A stretch of 53,920 nucleotides of DNA. It comes from Paenibacillus sp. N3.4. Its GTDB lineage: Bacteria; Bacillota; Bacilli; Paenibacillales; NBRC-103111. The stretch spans positions 1 through 53,920 of the forward strand of contig NZ_VRTT01000050.1 in NCBI RefSeq assembly GCF_008017805.1, written 5' to 3'. Under the pieces are notes generated by a model. The model was not told the origin of the DNA and searched no databases. It saw nothing but the letters and a program-made list of their open reading frames with translations. Shown piece after piece: positions 35,016-43,097 of this stretch. Each line of letters begins with the position of its first letter. Position 1 is the stretch's first letter. The translations under genes were made by a program, and so were the position numbers.

Positions 35016-35525
35016 TTAATCTTTGTTAAAAAAGTCCGCGAGACCTGCAAGTCTAGGATCAATCTTATCCAACTTACAGCCGCAATCCGTTAGATTACGA
35101 TTTTCTCCGCACACTGGACAGAGACCTTTGCACGCTTCGTCACAAAGTGGTATGTACGGTAAACCGACCACTACAATTTCTTCCACGTAAGGCTCTAAAT
35201 CGACTTTATCTCCAACAACCAGATGAATGTCCTCGTCAATCTCTTCGACGTTTTCTTCTGGCTTCTGCATGAAGACTTCCTTGAAAGGAAGCTCGATTGT
35301 TTGGTTTGTGTGCGATAAGCATCGTGAACAAATTAACTCCAAGTCTAGCGTTAACGAACCGTTAACTTTTACCGCTCCTGCTTCATGCTCAGCATGAAGA
35401 TCGACATGTACGGGTCCATAACGAATGATATCTTGATTTCCTTCAAAAGGAACGGTCAAATTCATATCTTCAGTCAAATGAACCGGTTGTCCTTTAAGAG
35501 ACAGCTCTCTAAAACGAATTTGCAT
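35016..35525 (-). CDS. yceD: YceD/DUF177 family protein (YlbN)
   Basis: This 169-residue protein belongs to the YceD family, linked to 23S rRNA or ribosome maturation and almost always encoded before rpmF. It has an acidic middle (NVEEIDEDIHLVVGD) and a C-terminal Cys-rich segment (LCDEACKGLCPVCGENRN) that may bind zinc, plus CSRC near residue 67. The end DPRLAGLADFF is conserved. The ATG at 35525 follows GGGGTGAAAAAAC. A consensus promoter lies immediately upstream. Confidence 0.94.
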   Translation of the reverse strand: MQIRFRELSLKGQPVHLTEDMNLTVPFEGNQDIIRYGPVHVDLHAEHEAGAVKVNGSLTLDLELICSRCLSHTNQTIELPFKEVFMQKPEENVEEIDEDIHLVVGDKVDLEPYVEEIVVVGLPYIPLCDEACKGLCPVCGENRNLTDCGCKLDKIDPRLAGLADFFNKD

Positions 35526-35553
35526 GTTTTTTCACCCCAAACAAACAAAGATT

Positions 35554-35583
35554 ATTATATCCAGTTTGCTTACCTTTTGTCAA
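35554..35583 (-). promoter_or_regulatory. Consensus sigma-A promoter of yceD-rpmF
   Basis: A perfect TTGACA (35578-35583) and a perfect TATAAT (35554-35559) are separated by 18 bases on the minus strand. They lie about 30 bases before the yceD start codon. Confidence 0.9.
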
Positions 35584-35614
35584 TTATAAATCTATTTATT
35601 TTATAGCTGCTTGC

Positions 35615-36736
35615 TTATTTAGGTGGTAAAGACGCTAGAAATTTAAGCGCATCTTCCATTGTGCCGATTTCAATAATTTTCATCTTCGACTTAATTTGAT
35701 TGGCTCGCTGGACGGCAGTGGAGTAATTATCAACTTTTGTGCCGTCGGGATAGGTAACATCCTTAGGCGCAAAGAAATACTCGGCCTTCTGTTTATCCGC
35801 GGCGATAATTTTATGTTGAATGCCTCCAATCGGACCTACCGTGCCGTCCGGCTCTATCGTTCCAGTCCCTGCAATCCGGTAGCCTTTGGTTATATCCTCC
35901 GGAACAAGCTGATTATAGATCTCCAAAGAAAACATCAACCCTGCTGACGGTCCGCCAATCTCACCTGCTTTGATCGACACCTGTTGATCGTCCCGGTCGG
36001 CTTTAATGGCCTGCATATCGGCTGGAACAACACCAATACCTACACGCTCACTTTTGTCTGCCTCCTGCTGCGGAAGTACACCTAACGTCAAGGTAGCGTT
36101 CTGGACAACATCTTTTCTCTTAAAGGTAATCGGGATTGAATCTCCGGCTTTTTGGCCTTTGATGGCGTTTTTTAAATCTTGCGCCGCCTTCACTTCTTTA
36201 TCCGCAATCTTCAAGAGCACATCGCCTGGCTTGAGCACTTTTTCTCCTGCTAAGCCGGGTAGGGTTTGGAGCACGATAACACCTTCATGATTGATATGAA
36301 AAGGTATTTTGGCCGCGCTATAAGCCGCTTGAATGGCACTAGCCTGTGAAGTCAGCATGACATACTCTTGGCGCTGCGAATATTCTTGTTCGGACTCACC
36401 TTTGCGAAAAACACTCGTTTTGGGCTGAATTTCCTCATACGGATGTACGAGACCGATCAAATAATTGACTACGTTTGCATCGGCCACTCGGACTGTCGTT
36501 AGCATTAACGCGCCTTTTTCTACATCTGAGCCTTTGGGAATCGTTACCATGGGCTTAATTTCTTCTGCCGTTCCGGGCATGAAAATAAAATAAGGAAGCT
36601 GTACAAAAAACAACAAATAAATAATGACAACCCCGACAATCGCCGAAATTAAATAGCGTCTGCCCGCTGAGCTTTTGGGATATCGATATGAATCATTTGA
36701 CCATGTACGTATTGTACTCTCTTCTTCGTTGCCCAT
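35615..36736 (-). CDS. ylbL: YlbL family PDZ/Lon-like (S16) membrane protease
   Basis: This 373-residue protease is anchored by one membrane segment (about 28-48) with the rest outside the membrane. A PDZ domain covers about 135-225 (GLAGEKVLKPGDVLLKI), and the Lon-type serine protease domain follows, with catalytic Ser264 in GEIGGPSAGLMF and Lys309 in GGIQHKI. The B. subtilis homologue YlbL takes part in DNA-damage checkpoint recovery by degrading YneA; streptococcal SepM processes a signal peptide. The gene diverges from ylbJ with 122 bases between. Length is slightly above B. subtilis YlbL (341). Confidence 0.94.
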   Translation of the reverse strand: MGNEEESTIRTWSNDSYRYPKSSAGRRYLISAIVGVVIIYLLFFVQLPYFIFMPGTAEEIKPMVTIPKGSDVEKGALMLTTVRVADANVVNYLIGLVHPYEEIQPKTSVFRKGESEQEYSQRQEYVMLTSQASAIQAAYSAAKIPFHINHEGVIVLQTLPGLAGEKVLKPGDVLLKIADKEVKAAQDLKNAIKGQKAGDSIPITFKRKDVVQNATLTLGVLPQQEADKSERVGIGVVPADMQAIKADRDDQQVSIKAGEIGGPSAGLMFSLEIYNQLVPEDITKGYRIAGTGTIEPDGTVGPIGGIQHKIIAADKQKAEYFFAPKDVTYPDGTKVDNYSTAVQRANQIKSKMKIIEIGTMEDALKFLASLPPK

Positions 36737-36858
36737 TACAGGTTCTCCCTCCTGATGTCCTTTAAACGGTAAGTCTGTCCCTCCGACGTAGGTAAGCTTG
36801 GTCTAAACCTGCATCCTCGCGCGTACAAATGAAGCATATTTAAGTATGAGGTGATACG

Positions 36859-38153
36859 ATGCAGCCTATGAAGGCAAGATCCAATTCTAAACTCACTACG
36901 TTGCTGCTAGGGTCTTTGGCTGCCCTTGTTGTAGTGTCCATCATTTTATTCCCTGATAAAGCCTTTCAATCCTCGCTTGAGGGGCTTACGATTTGGTGGA
37001 AGCTTGTATTTCCGGCTTTGATGCCTTTTCTCATGATGACTGAGCTGTTAATTGGTTTTGGTGTTATTCAAGGGACAGGCCCACTGCTCGAACCGCTCAT
37101 GCGGGTACTGTTCCGGCTTCCAGGCGTAAGCGGATGGGCATTGGCATCCGGCTTAATTGTAGGGTTTCCAACTGGCGCCAAAATTACTGCTTCCCTCAGG
37201 GAAAAAGCTCTCATTTCACGTGAAGATACGGAACGATTAACCGCCCTGTCTCATCTTTGCAGCCCCATATTCATGGTTCTGGTCGTAGGCGTCGGCTTCC
37301 TGCACAGCGCCAGACTAGGCGTGCTGCTTGCTGTCATCCATTACTTATCCGCTATCGTAACGGGCCTTTTACTGAGAAATAAAAAAGAATCAACACAACT
37401 TGAAGAAGCCTCAATGGAGCCTTCTTCCACATCGACAAGAGATCATGATCGAATTGCCGGTTCCATCTGGAAAATCGCTCTGTCTACCATGCAGCGAGCT
37501 TATTTGCATGATGGACGTGCCTTCGGCAAACTGCTTGGTGACGCCGTCACCTCATCTGTTCAAACCTTGATGCTGATTGGCGGGTACATGATGATCTTCT
37601 CCGTACTCATTAATGTTGTGAATATCACTCACTTCACCGACAGTTTGCGCTCTGTCACCCATTTCGTACTCGGTTTGATGAATATCCAAGCCAATACTTC
37701 GCTTCAATGGGTTCCAGGTCTTCTTGAAATACACTTAGGCGCCTACGCGGTTAGCCAAACACAATCCCTCTCCCTACTCCCACAAATAGCGCTATTCAGC
37801 GCATTTCTAGGTTGGGGGGCTTATCTGCTCATGCGCAAGTCGTTAGCTTTCATCACAAAACTGACTCGCGTTATATCTCTTTCTTCGTACATCGAGCTTT
37901 ACATGCCTTGCTTGCTTCTTGCTTTACTTTTCTGCTTTGGAAACCGCTTGGACGGTTTTTCGTGGACACAGAGCCCAGTTTTCTTTGGCTGGATACAGTA
38001 ACGAACGAGAATACGTCAACAATCTTCCCATTGAACGGCCAATCGGCATGGGGCCTATGGGGACCAATGCTGATGCAATTCCTTCTTTTGCTTACTTTTA
38101 TGCTGATTATTTCATTCTGTATACGAACTTTTAGAAAAAAAGCTCATTCCTAG
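36859..38153 (+). CDS. ylbJ: YlbJ, sporulation integral membrane protein, frameshifted
   Basis: YlbJ is an integral membrane protein of the nucleoside-recognition (Gate) type, required for normal spores and made in the mother cell in B. subtilis. The first frame (36859-37820) contains many membrane segments and GFPTGAKITASLREK, then leaves the family at FLGWG. In the second frame the protein continues GGLSAHAQVVSFHHKTDS and WKPLGRFF. Adding one G to the six-G run at 37814-37819 joins them and gives about 431 residues (B. subtilis 408). GAGGTGATACG precedes the ATG. No clear sigma-E promoter is visible. The lesion is a homopolymer and is likely a sequence error. Confidence 0.88.
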
Positions 38154-38186
38154 CCTTTGAATCTTATGGGAATGCCTATTTGGAAT

Positions 38187-38690
38187 TTAGATTTTTGGGA
38201 ATTTGCTTTTCAAGGCCTCTTCCACTTCTGCTGGAACTAGGTCCTCCACTGGTCCATGAAACCTAGCAATTTCCTTCACAATACTAGAACTCAAATACGA
38301 AAACTGTGGCTTCGATGTCATGAAAAAAGTTTCCACATCCGAATTCAGCTTATGATTCGTAGAAGCCATCTGCAGCTCATATTCAAAATCGGAAACTGCC
38401 CGAAGTCCGCGAACAATCAAACGCACATTACGCGCCTTCATATAATTAACCATTAAATCTCGAAACCCATCCACTTCTACATTGGGTAGATCCCGTGTGA
38501 CTTGCCTGATCAGGTCCATTCGTTCTTCCAGTGTAAACAATGGATTTTTGGACGTATTATTAAGAACCGCCACAATTAGTTTATCAAAGACCTTTGCTGC
38601 TCTATGTATAATGTCAAGATGGCCGTGTGTCACAGGGTCAAAACTTCCTGGGTACACGGCAACTGTACTTCCATGTTCTTGCCTCATCAT
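38187..38690 (-). CDS. coaD: CoaD, pantetheine-phosphate adenylyltransferase
   Basis: CoaD makes dephospho-CoA from phosphopantetheine and ATP. The 167-residue protein has the nucleotidyltransferase motif GSFDPVTHGH (15-24), RGLRAVSDFEYELQMAS and the second motif YLSSSIVKEIA. Start: two adjacent ATGs at 38690 and 38687 follow AAGGAG nine bases upstream; a third at 38699 overlaps that site. It lies 58 bases after rsmD, and the pair is conserved in nearly all Firmicutes. ylbJ converges on it with 33 bases between. Confidence 0.97.
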   Translation of the reverse strand: MMRQEHGSTVAVYPGSFDPVTHGHLDIIHRAAKVFDKLIVAVLNNTSKNPLFTLEERMDLIRQVTRDLPNVEVDGFRDLMVNYMKARNVRLIVRGLRAVSDFEYELQMASTNHKLNSDVETFFMTSKPQFSYLSSSIVKEIARFHGPVEDLVPAEVEEALKSKFPKI

Positions 38691-38748
38691 GCTGTTCATC
38701 TCCTTAGAAGGTCAATTTCTTGATTTGAAATACAGAAAACCTCTTTTT

Positions 38749-39306
38749 TCATTCTACCGTGCGCTTATATATCGTAACAGCTGTATCCCCATAATCCGCT
38801 CGACGCTGCTGCTGGAAGCTGCCAAGGGTTTCCTTGAGAACATCCTTCGCATCGTGTTCAACCACGATCGTTGTATTCGCTACGATAATATTTTGTCCTT
38901 CCATTGAACTTACCAGTTCTGCGATAAGTTTCAACTTGTAAGGTGGATCAAGAAATACGAGCTCAAATTGCTGACCCCGCTTGGCTAGCGCTTTGAGCGC
39001 TCTTGATGCATCTGTTCGGTAAATCTCTGCTTGATCCTTAAACCCTGCGGCTTGCACGTTAGCTTGCACAGTCTCGATGCTTTTCTTCTCAATATCAATG
39101 AAAACAGCCTTGTCCATGCCTCGGCTCAACGCTTCAATCCCCAATCCTCCTGTACCGGCGAACAGATCGAGCACCTGACCTCCTTCAAAATAAGGACCAA
39201 TCATACTGAAGATCGCTTCTTTCACCTTATCCGTTGTCGGACGCGTGCCGATACCGGGTACTGCCTTTAACGGCCTGCCTTTTGCAGTGCCTGAAATTAC
39301 TCTCAT
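38749..39306 (-). CDS. rsmD: RsmD, 16S rRNA m2G966 methyltransferase
   Basis: RsmD methylates G966 of 16S rRNA using S-adenosylmethionine. The 185-residue protein starts MRVISGTAKGRPLKAVPG, has the SAM-binding VLDLFAGTGGLGIEALSRG (about 45-63) and the catalytic motif LDPPYK (about 127-132). Length is standard. GAAGGGAATACGTAAGC precedes the ATG at 39306. It forms an operon with coaD. The upstream region contains only a weak promoter candidate (TTGTGT, 17 bases, TACGAT). Confidence 0.96.
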   Translation of the reverse strand: MRVISGTAKGRPLKAVPGIGTRPTTDKVKEAIFSMIGPYFEGGQVLDLFAGTGGLGIEALSRGMDKAVFIDIEKKSIETVQANVQAAGFKDQAEIYRTDASRALKALAKRGQQFELVFLDPPYKLKLIAELVSSMEGQNIIVANTTIVVEHDAKDVLKETLGSFQQQRRADYGDTAVTIYKRTVE

Positions 39307-39422
39307 GCTTACGTATTCCCTTCTAGCTAGCTTTCTTTAGCTATCGTACCACAAGCTCTAATTGTACACAAAAATTTTATGACGGCTATGTATAAATTTA
39401 CCGCAAAACGGTCATCCTTGAA

Positions 39423-39530
39423 CTATCGACATCAGAGAATGTCGTAGACAACCGCGGAGAAGGCTTACGTTTCCCCATAAGCTCTTCATCCGGTTTCTCC
39501 TCTCCCATGGGCGGCTGCGTAAGCAGTCGC
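39423..39530 (+). ncRNA. Candidate structured RNA: three consecutive hairpins
   Basis: Hairpin 1 (39423-39447) pairs CTA-CGACAT with ATGTCG-TAG with one bulge. Hairpin 2 (39455-39492) has about 13 pairs, CGGA-GAAG-GCTTA with TAAGC-CTTC-TCCG, and two single-base bulges. Hairpin 3 (39511-39530) has eight pairs closing a GTAA (GNRA-type) tetraloop. The GNRA loop favours the plus strand. No known RNA family is recognised, and no promoter is certain, so the call is structural only. Confidence 0.35.
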
Positions 39531-39550
39531 GTTACTATTTAAATATCTAA

Positions 39551-39640
39551 TGTCCTATAAACCGCTTTGCAAAAGTTTCAAAATATAAAAATTTAGAAAC
39601 AGAGGATAGTATCAATCTTGTACTGGAAGCACTGAACTAA
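39551..39640 (+). pseudogene. Possible 3' remnant of a coding sequence
   Basis: A 29-codon open frame without a start ends ...NLETEDSINLVLEALN and a TAA at 39638-39640, three bases before a strong terminator. The amphipathic, protein-like ending and the position before the terminator suggest the tail of a lost gene. I do not recognise the family. Confidence 0.25.
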
Positions 39641-39642
39641 GT

Positions 39643-39675
39643 AAAAGCCCGAGGGAAAGCATCCCCGGGCTTTTT
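39643..39675 (+). terminator. Rho-independent terminator
   Basis: AAAAGCCCG-GGG pairs with CCC-CGGGCTTTT around AAAGCAT and is followed by T on the plus strand. It would end any transcript covering the hairpin cluster and the gene remnant before it. Confidence 0.8.
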
Positions 39676-39697
39676 CATGTTTAAATTGTGAAGTATT

Positions 39698-39824
39698 TTA
39701 ATCACCAGAATTAATCTTTGCATCATCAATGCCATGATTTCCGATATCTTTTTTACTTCTGTTTTGATTTGGTTTTTGATTTTTTTGTTTTTCTGATTTC
39801 ACACTTTTTTTGTTGATTTGTCAT
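39698..39824 (-). CDS. Possible small Lys/Asn/Gln-rich protein, frameshifted
   Basis: An ATG at 39824 (AAAGGAG 12 bases upstream) opens MTNQQKK; within a run of seven A/T bases (39805-39811) the frame changes and continues SVKSEKQKNQKPNQNR to DIGNHGIDDAKINSGD and a stop. Removing one base from the run joins both into about 41 residues. The hydrophilic composition resembles small spore-associated proteins, but the family is not recognised. Unframed, the first frame gives only 23 codons. Weak call. Confidence 0.25.
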
Positions 39825-40208
39825 AACATTCGCCCGCTCCTTTAAGTGATTTTTGAAACATCAATATTGTGCTCTTTTTAGGAGTAGTACAAGCAGGCAC
39901 TTTGTGCCAAATACTTAAATATCACAGGTTAGTATCCCTCGTGAGATTTATTATTCTTACTATTACCTAGCGACGTGCAACTTTCCAGCCACTCGATCGT
40001 CCACTCACAATCAGCGACCATCATTAATAATTCGCCAGTCAGCCCGCAGCAATGAAAGCTAATTTTGCATTATAGTAGATTCGACCTTAATATACAATTT
40101 TTGTCTCTTAGTAACTAGGTTATGGTATATTAATAGAAGAATACATAAATTTCCCAGTAGACGAGGTTAAGTTATATTTAAATTCAAAATTTTGGGGGAC
40201 CATCTTTA

Positions 40209-40931
40209 ATGGAATCTAAGAATCAAGTAAAGAGCGAGATTTCATACATAGCTTTTTGGAAACGAGTCCAGATGCACATCTTGGACCTATTAATCATTGC
40301 CATTCCTGCCGTCCTGTTGTACAGATTCTCACTAAGTACTTCGATAAAATTCGGTTCAGTCTTCCCTTTTGTCATTTATTGGTTGCTGTTTTGTGGTTTT
40401 TACGTGTTCATGACAATGAAGTTTGGTGGAACCCCAGGAAAATTAATCAGTAAAGCTAGGATCGTAGACAAATATGGAAACTTTCTTCACATTGGAACTG
40501 CGTCACTCAGATATCTCCTCTTCTTTCTTTATTCGATCATAATGGTACTCAAACTTAAAGAAGGAATTGAATTAAACGTAAATTTTCATGATATCAGTCA
40601 CTTCATCAGCACTTATAAAGGGAATGTTTCATTAATAGGTAATTTTATTGGAGTTATTACTTTCGTTGAATGTCTTACCGTTGCATTCAATAACAAAAAA
40701 AGAGCACTACACGACATGGCTGCCGGAAGTTATGTGATTTCCCTTGATACCTATAAACGAATGAAAGAGAACACTGAGAGCCGGATCGATTTATCACGCG
40801 AATATACAACAGCTACAAATATATCAGTAATTAAAGGCCTTGGAAAAACTGTGCTATGGATTATTGTCGGCCTTATTTTCTTTTTGCTTCTAGTTGGAGT
40901 TATTCATTTCATATCGACTCAAAACGATTAA
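40209..40931 (+). CDS. RDD family membrane protein
   Basis: This 240-residue protein has the RDD domain: the N-terminal AFWKRVQMHILDLLI, where the family usually has Arg-Asp-Asp residues, then GGTPGKLISKARIVDKYG (about 74-91), and KKRALHDMAAGSYVI (about 165-179), with membrane segments near 22-42, 50-70, 95-115, 140-160 and 213-234. The function of RDD proteins is mostly unknown; some are Na+/H+ antiporters. Its start ATG follows GGGGGACC at 11 bases. The stop is 12 bases before a 138-residue unknown gene that has its own ribosome binding site, so the two likely form an operon. Confidence 0.85.
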   Translation: MESKNQVKSEISYIAFWKRVQMHILDLLIIAIPAVLLYRFSLSTSIKFGSVFPFVIYWLLFCGFYVFMTMKFGGTPGKLISKARIVDKYGNFLHIGTASLRYLLFFLYSIIMVLKLKEGIELNVNFHDISHFISTYKGNVSLIGNFIGVITFVECLTVAFNNKKRALHDMAAGSYVISLDTYKRMKENTESRIDLSREYTTATNISVIKGLGKTVLWIIVGLIFFLLLVGVIHFISTQND

Positions 40932-40943
40932 AGGAGTGCCATC

Positions 40944-41360
40944 TTGTTTATCAAACTCTTTAGCAAGATATACTTAAAGTTTTCATCATTTAAACAGAAT
41001 ATCAAGACACTCCCAGGAGATCACAATACATTTGACGAAAATTGGGTTGCGACAATCCGCTTAGACATCGGTAATGTGGGATTGTTCTTTAACAACGTAG
41101 CTTCTTTGATCGAAAATGGTTTTGAGGACACCGAGATTATCGCTGTTACTGCAATGATTAGTGAACTCAAAAAACGTGAAGAACAACAAATGCATTTTAA
41201 TATATTTTATAACGGAGAACTTACTGGATTTACGATTATGATTTACATGCTTGCTAGCTCTCGTATTGAGTTGAATTTTGTTACGGATAAAGAGCTGGCC
41301 GAACAGATTCAAGTATTAGCAGAACTGTATGAAAATCCACCAAATAGTACGAAGCATTAG
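40944..41360 (+). CDS. Hypothetical protein, 138 aa, downstream of the RDD gene
   Basis: I do not recognise the family. The product starts at TTG (40944) after AAAGGAG, begins MFIKLFSKIYLKFSSFKQNI and is soluble, mixed alpha/beta in appearance, with a helical middle (VASLIENGFEDTEIIAVTAM) and an acidic end. No Cys or metal motifs stand out. The sequence around the start overlaps nothing, and the gene is followed by a third ribosome binding site with a five-codon ORF and a terminator. Its job is probably tied to the RDD protein because of operon position only. Confidence 0.7.
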   Translation: MFIKLFSKIYLKFSSFKQNIKTLPGDHNTFDENWVATIRLDIGNVGLFFNNVASLIENGFEDTEIIAVTAMISELKKREEQQMHFNIFYNGELTGFTIMIYMLASSRIELNFVTDKELAEQIQVLAELYENPPNSTKH

Positions 41361-41361
41361 T

Positions 41362-41394
41362 AAAGGAGGCAGATAAATGTTTAAAGCAGAATGA
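41362..41394 (+). other. Orphan ribosome binding site with a five-codon ORF
   Basis: A near-perfect ribosome binding site AAAGGAGG (41362-41369) is followed seven bases later by ATG and the codons for MFKAE, then TGA at 41392-41394, inside the terminator stem. This looks like the start of a gene whose body has been deleted, or a true mini-ORF. Confidence 0.4.
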
Positions 41395-41426
41395 ACGAAA
41401 AGCCGCAAAGTGCGGCTTTTTGTTCA
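41393..41426. terminator. Bidirectional terminator
   Basis: Fourteen-base arms starting GAACGAAAAGCCGC pair with GCGGCTTTTTGTTC (one G-T pair) around a short loop. A/T runs flank both sides. It ends the RDD operon on the plus strand and the copper-amine-oxidase-domain gene on the minus strand. Confidence 0.85.
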
Positions 41427-42389
41427 TTTAGAACCAGTAAATTCTATACCATTCTTTCTAATTGATATATCTATGAATGTTTTATTCTTCTTAGTAGTTC
41501 CACTGTTACTAAGCATCATATTAATCGTGTAATCATCCCTTTCCCAGTCAGCCGCAATAAACATGTCACCGTTAGTAATTGCATTGTAAATAATTTCATT
41601 TGCTTCATTTTTACTTTTTCCTTTTAATTGTTCAACGGTTGTCTTTCCAGCTTTCTCACTCGTATATGCAGGTCCTTCAGACTTAGAATCTCCATAGGCT
41701 CGACCTAATGCTTGTCTTAATTCTGTGAAGTACTCAAAAGACGATTCCTTGTCAGTAATTCTATAAGCAATCTGCCACAGTTTCCCATCCTTAAAGTGAA
41801 AATATACGGTTGCAGGTATGTCAAACAATAAATAATTGTCATAGGCTACAACATAATCAAAATCAACTAGCATTTCCCGATTGCTGTTTTCGGATTTTAT
41901 TGTTTCAATTGAAGTTCCCCAGGAATATTGCTTAAAGGGATCTGAAGAGGGAATTATTTTATCAATGACAATATCTACACGATTTGTTTTCTCGTCCCAC
42001 GTTACATCTCCATCGCAACTTTCCCCTATAAATCGAAGCGGTACATAAGTATCTCCATTGATAATTCTTGCAGCCTTTTCCAATACAATCCGTTTATCAT
42101 TTTTTGTTGCGTTAGTGTCATCGATCTTTAAAACAATTTTCTTCCCTTGCGCCGTTCCAGTAATCGTTCGCGATTGTTCATCCCATCCAACTTTGAGTCC
42201 AATCTTCTCGAATATTGGACGTAATTGGACAAGTGTTGTCCCTTCATCTACAACAGGCAGTTGAGTGAACAACACTTGAACTCCGTTGATGAAAACACTT
42301 ACTGGTTCATCAGATGCAAAAGACTTAGAAGGGGAAAGGATCCATGTTGCAATGATTAAGCTTAATAAGAATTTCGAAAACCTTTTCAT
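41424..42389 (-). CDS. Secreted protein with copper-amine-oxidase N-terminal-like domain
   Basis: The 321-residue product has a signal peptide (residues 1-25, KRFSKFLLSLIIATWILSP then SFA-SD). Residues about 30-140 are the repeat domain called copper amine oxidase N-terminal, typical of Paenibacillus surface proteins: FINGVQVLF, TTLVQLRPIFEKIGLKVGWD and NGDTYVPLRFIGE, WDEKTNRVDIVI. The rest (about 150-321) is not recognised; it contains charged stretches and no membrane segment. It is not a true amine oxidase. Its role is presumably extracellular binding or a stalk. The gene is preceded by a small DUF1877 gene and ended by a bidirectional terminator. Confidence 0.85.
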   Translation of the reverse strand: MKRFSKFLLSLIIATWILSPSKSFASDEPVSVFINGVQVLFTQLPVVDEGTTLVQLRPIFEKIGLKVGWDEQSRTITGTAQGKKIVLKIDDTNATKNDKRIVLEKAARIINGDTYVPLRFIGESCDGDVTWDEKTNRVDIVIDKIIPSSDPFKQYSWGTSIETIKSENSNREMLVDFDYVVAYDNYLLFDIPATVYFHFKDGKLWQIAYRITDKESSFEYFTELRQALGRAYGDSKSEGPAYTSEKAGKTTVEQLKGKSKNEANEIIYNAITNGDMFIAADWERDDYTINMMLSNSGTTKKNKTFIDISIRKNGIEFTGSK

Positions 42390-42421
42390 ACAAAACTCCT
42401 TTTTTGTGTTTTTACTTGATC

Positions 42422-42904
42422 TTAAGATATGTATAACAGCATTGCACTGTTTTTCCCTGAAGCCTCTATGTAATATTTCTTTACTTCTTCGTAATAGGAA
42501 AAGACATACTCCAGATCACCTTGTTCATCCCAAGCTATCGAGGGATATATATCTAATTCCTTCATCTTCTCAGGATTAAATCTTTTTTTAATCTCATTCT
42601 CGTTTAGATTGGACAAGCTCAAAGCTACATCTCTCACTTCTTCGTTTGTTAAATATCTCGCCGGTCCATATCCTAAATCGACACCTAGTTCTGTCCCACC
42701 TAAAATGACATTAATAAGTGGATACTGCCCTTCCCAAGCACTTTCATTTAAAATAAAATGAATTGCATGCCAAGCTTTGTCTATATCTAATGAACCACTT
42801 TGGTCTTCATTGTTATAAATTAAATCAGTAATATGTTCTTTCCCTTCAATAATTCCTTCAAGTAATTCATTAGAGATTTGTTTTAGGTATCCTATCATTC
42901 CCAT
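42422..42904 (-). CDS. DUF1877 (YfbM-like) family protein
   Basis: This 160-residue cytosolic protein fits the DUF1877 family: SLDIDKAWHAIHFIL (about 38-52), VILGGTELGVDLGYGPARYL (about 66-85), and YYEEVKKYYIEASGKNSAML near the end. The biochemical role of the family is unknown. The ATG at 42904 follows GAGGGGGAAAATGGT. It lies upstream of the secreted protein gene by 32 bases on the same strand; the two may share a message, but their roles do not obviously match. Confidence 0.85.
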   Translation of the reverse strand: MGMIGYLKQISNELLEGIIEGKEHITDLIYNNEDQSGSLDIDKAWHAIHFILNESAWEGQYPLINVILGGTELGVDLGYGPARYLTNEEVRDVALSLSNLNENEIKKRFNPEKMKELDIYPSIAWDEQGDLEYVFSYYEEVKKYYIEASGKNSAMLLYIS

Positions 42905-43097
42905 ACCATTTTCCCCCTCAATTATAAATATTGTTTTCTGAAAATGTGCTACTCTGATCGTACCATAATTTTGTAATTAATTGGGTTAATCTATCTTTTT
43001 AGAAAAACGCCCCATTTCTGGAACGCTTAGTTAAGTATTTTTTGGCGTCAATTGGGTATTCTCGTTAGACGTTCCCTTTGTACTCCCTGTGCTTTTG
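42905..43097. other. Intergenic with large imperfect inverted repeat
   Basis: No gene is visible upstream of the DUF1877 gene. AAACGCCC (43005-43012) and GGGCGTTT (43103-43110) are complementary, and GGAACG (43020-43025) and CGTTCC (43070-43075) lie inside them. The arms are short and unequal in spacing, so a mobile-element remnant cannot be proven. Confidence 0.3.

Larger units (their letters stand above)
39307..40208. other. 900-bp intergenic stretch with hairpins, a gene remnant and a small ORF
   Basis: No full-length gene is present between rsmD and the RDD gene. Features seen are three strong hairpins (39423-39530), a 29-codon open end with stop codon (39551-39640), a terminator (39643-39675) and a possible frameshifted small gene on the minus strand (39698-39824). 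From about 39850 to 40200 I see no gene; the sequence becomes AT-rich toward the RDD gene, with TTGGGGGACC before its ATG. Confidence 0.5.
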
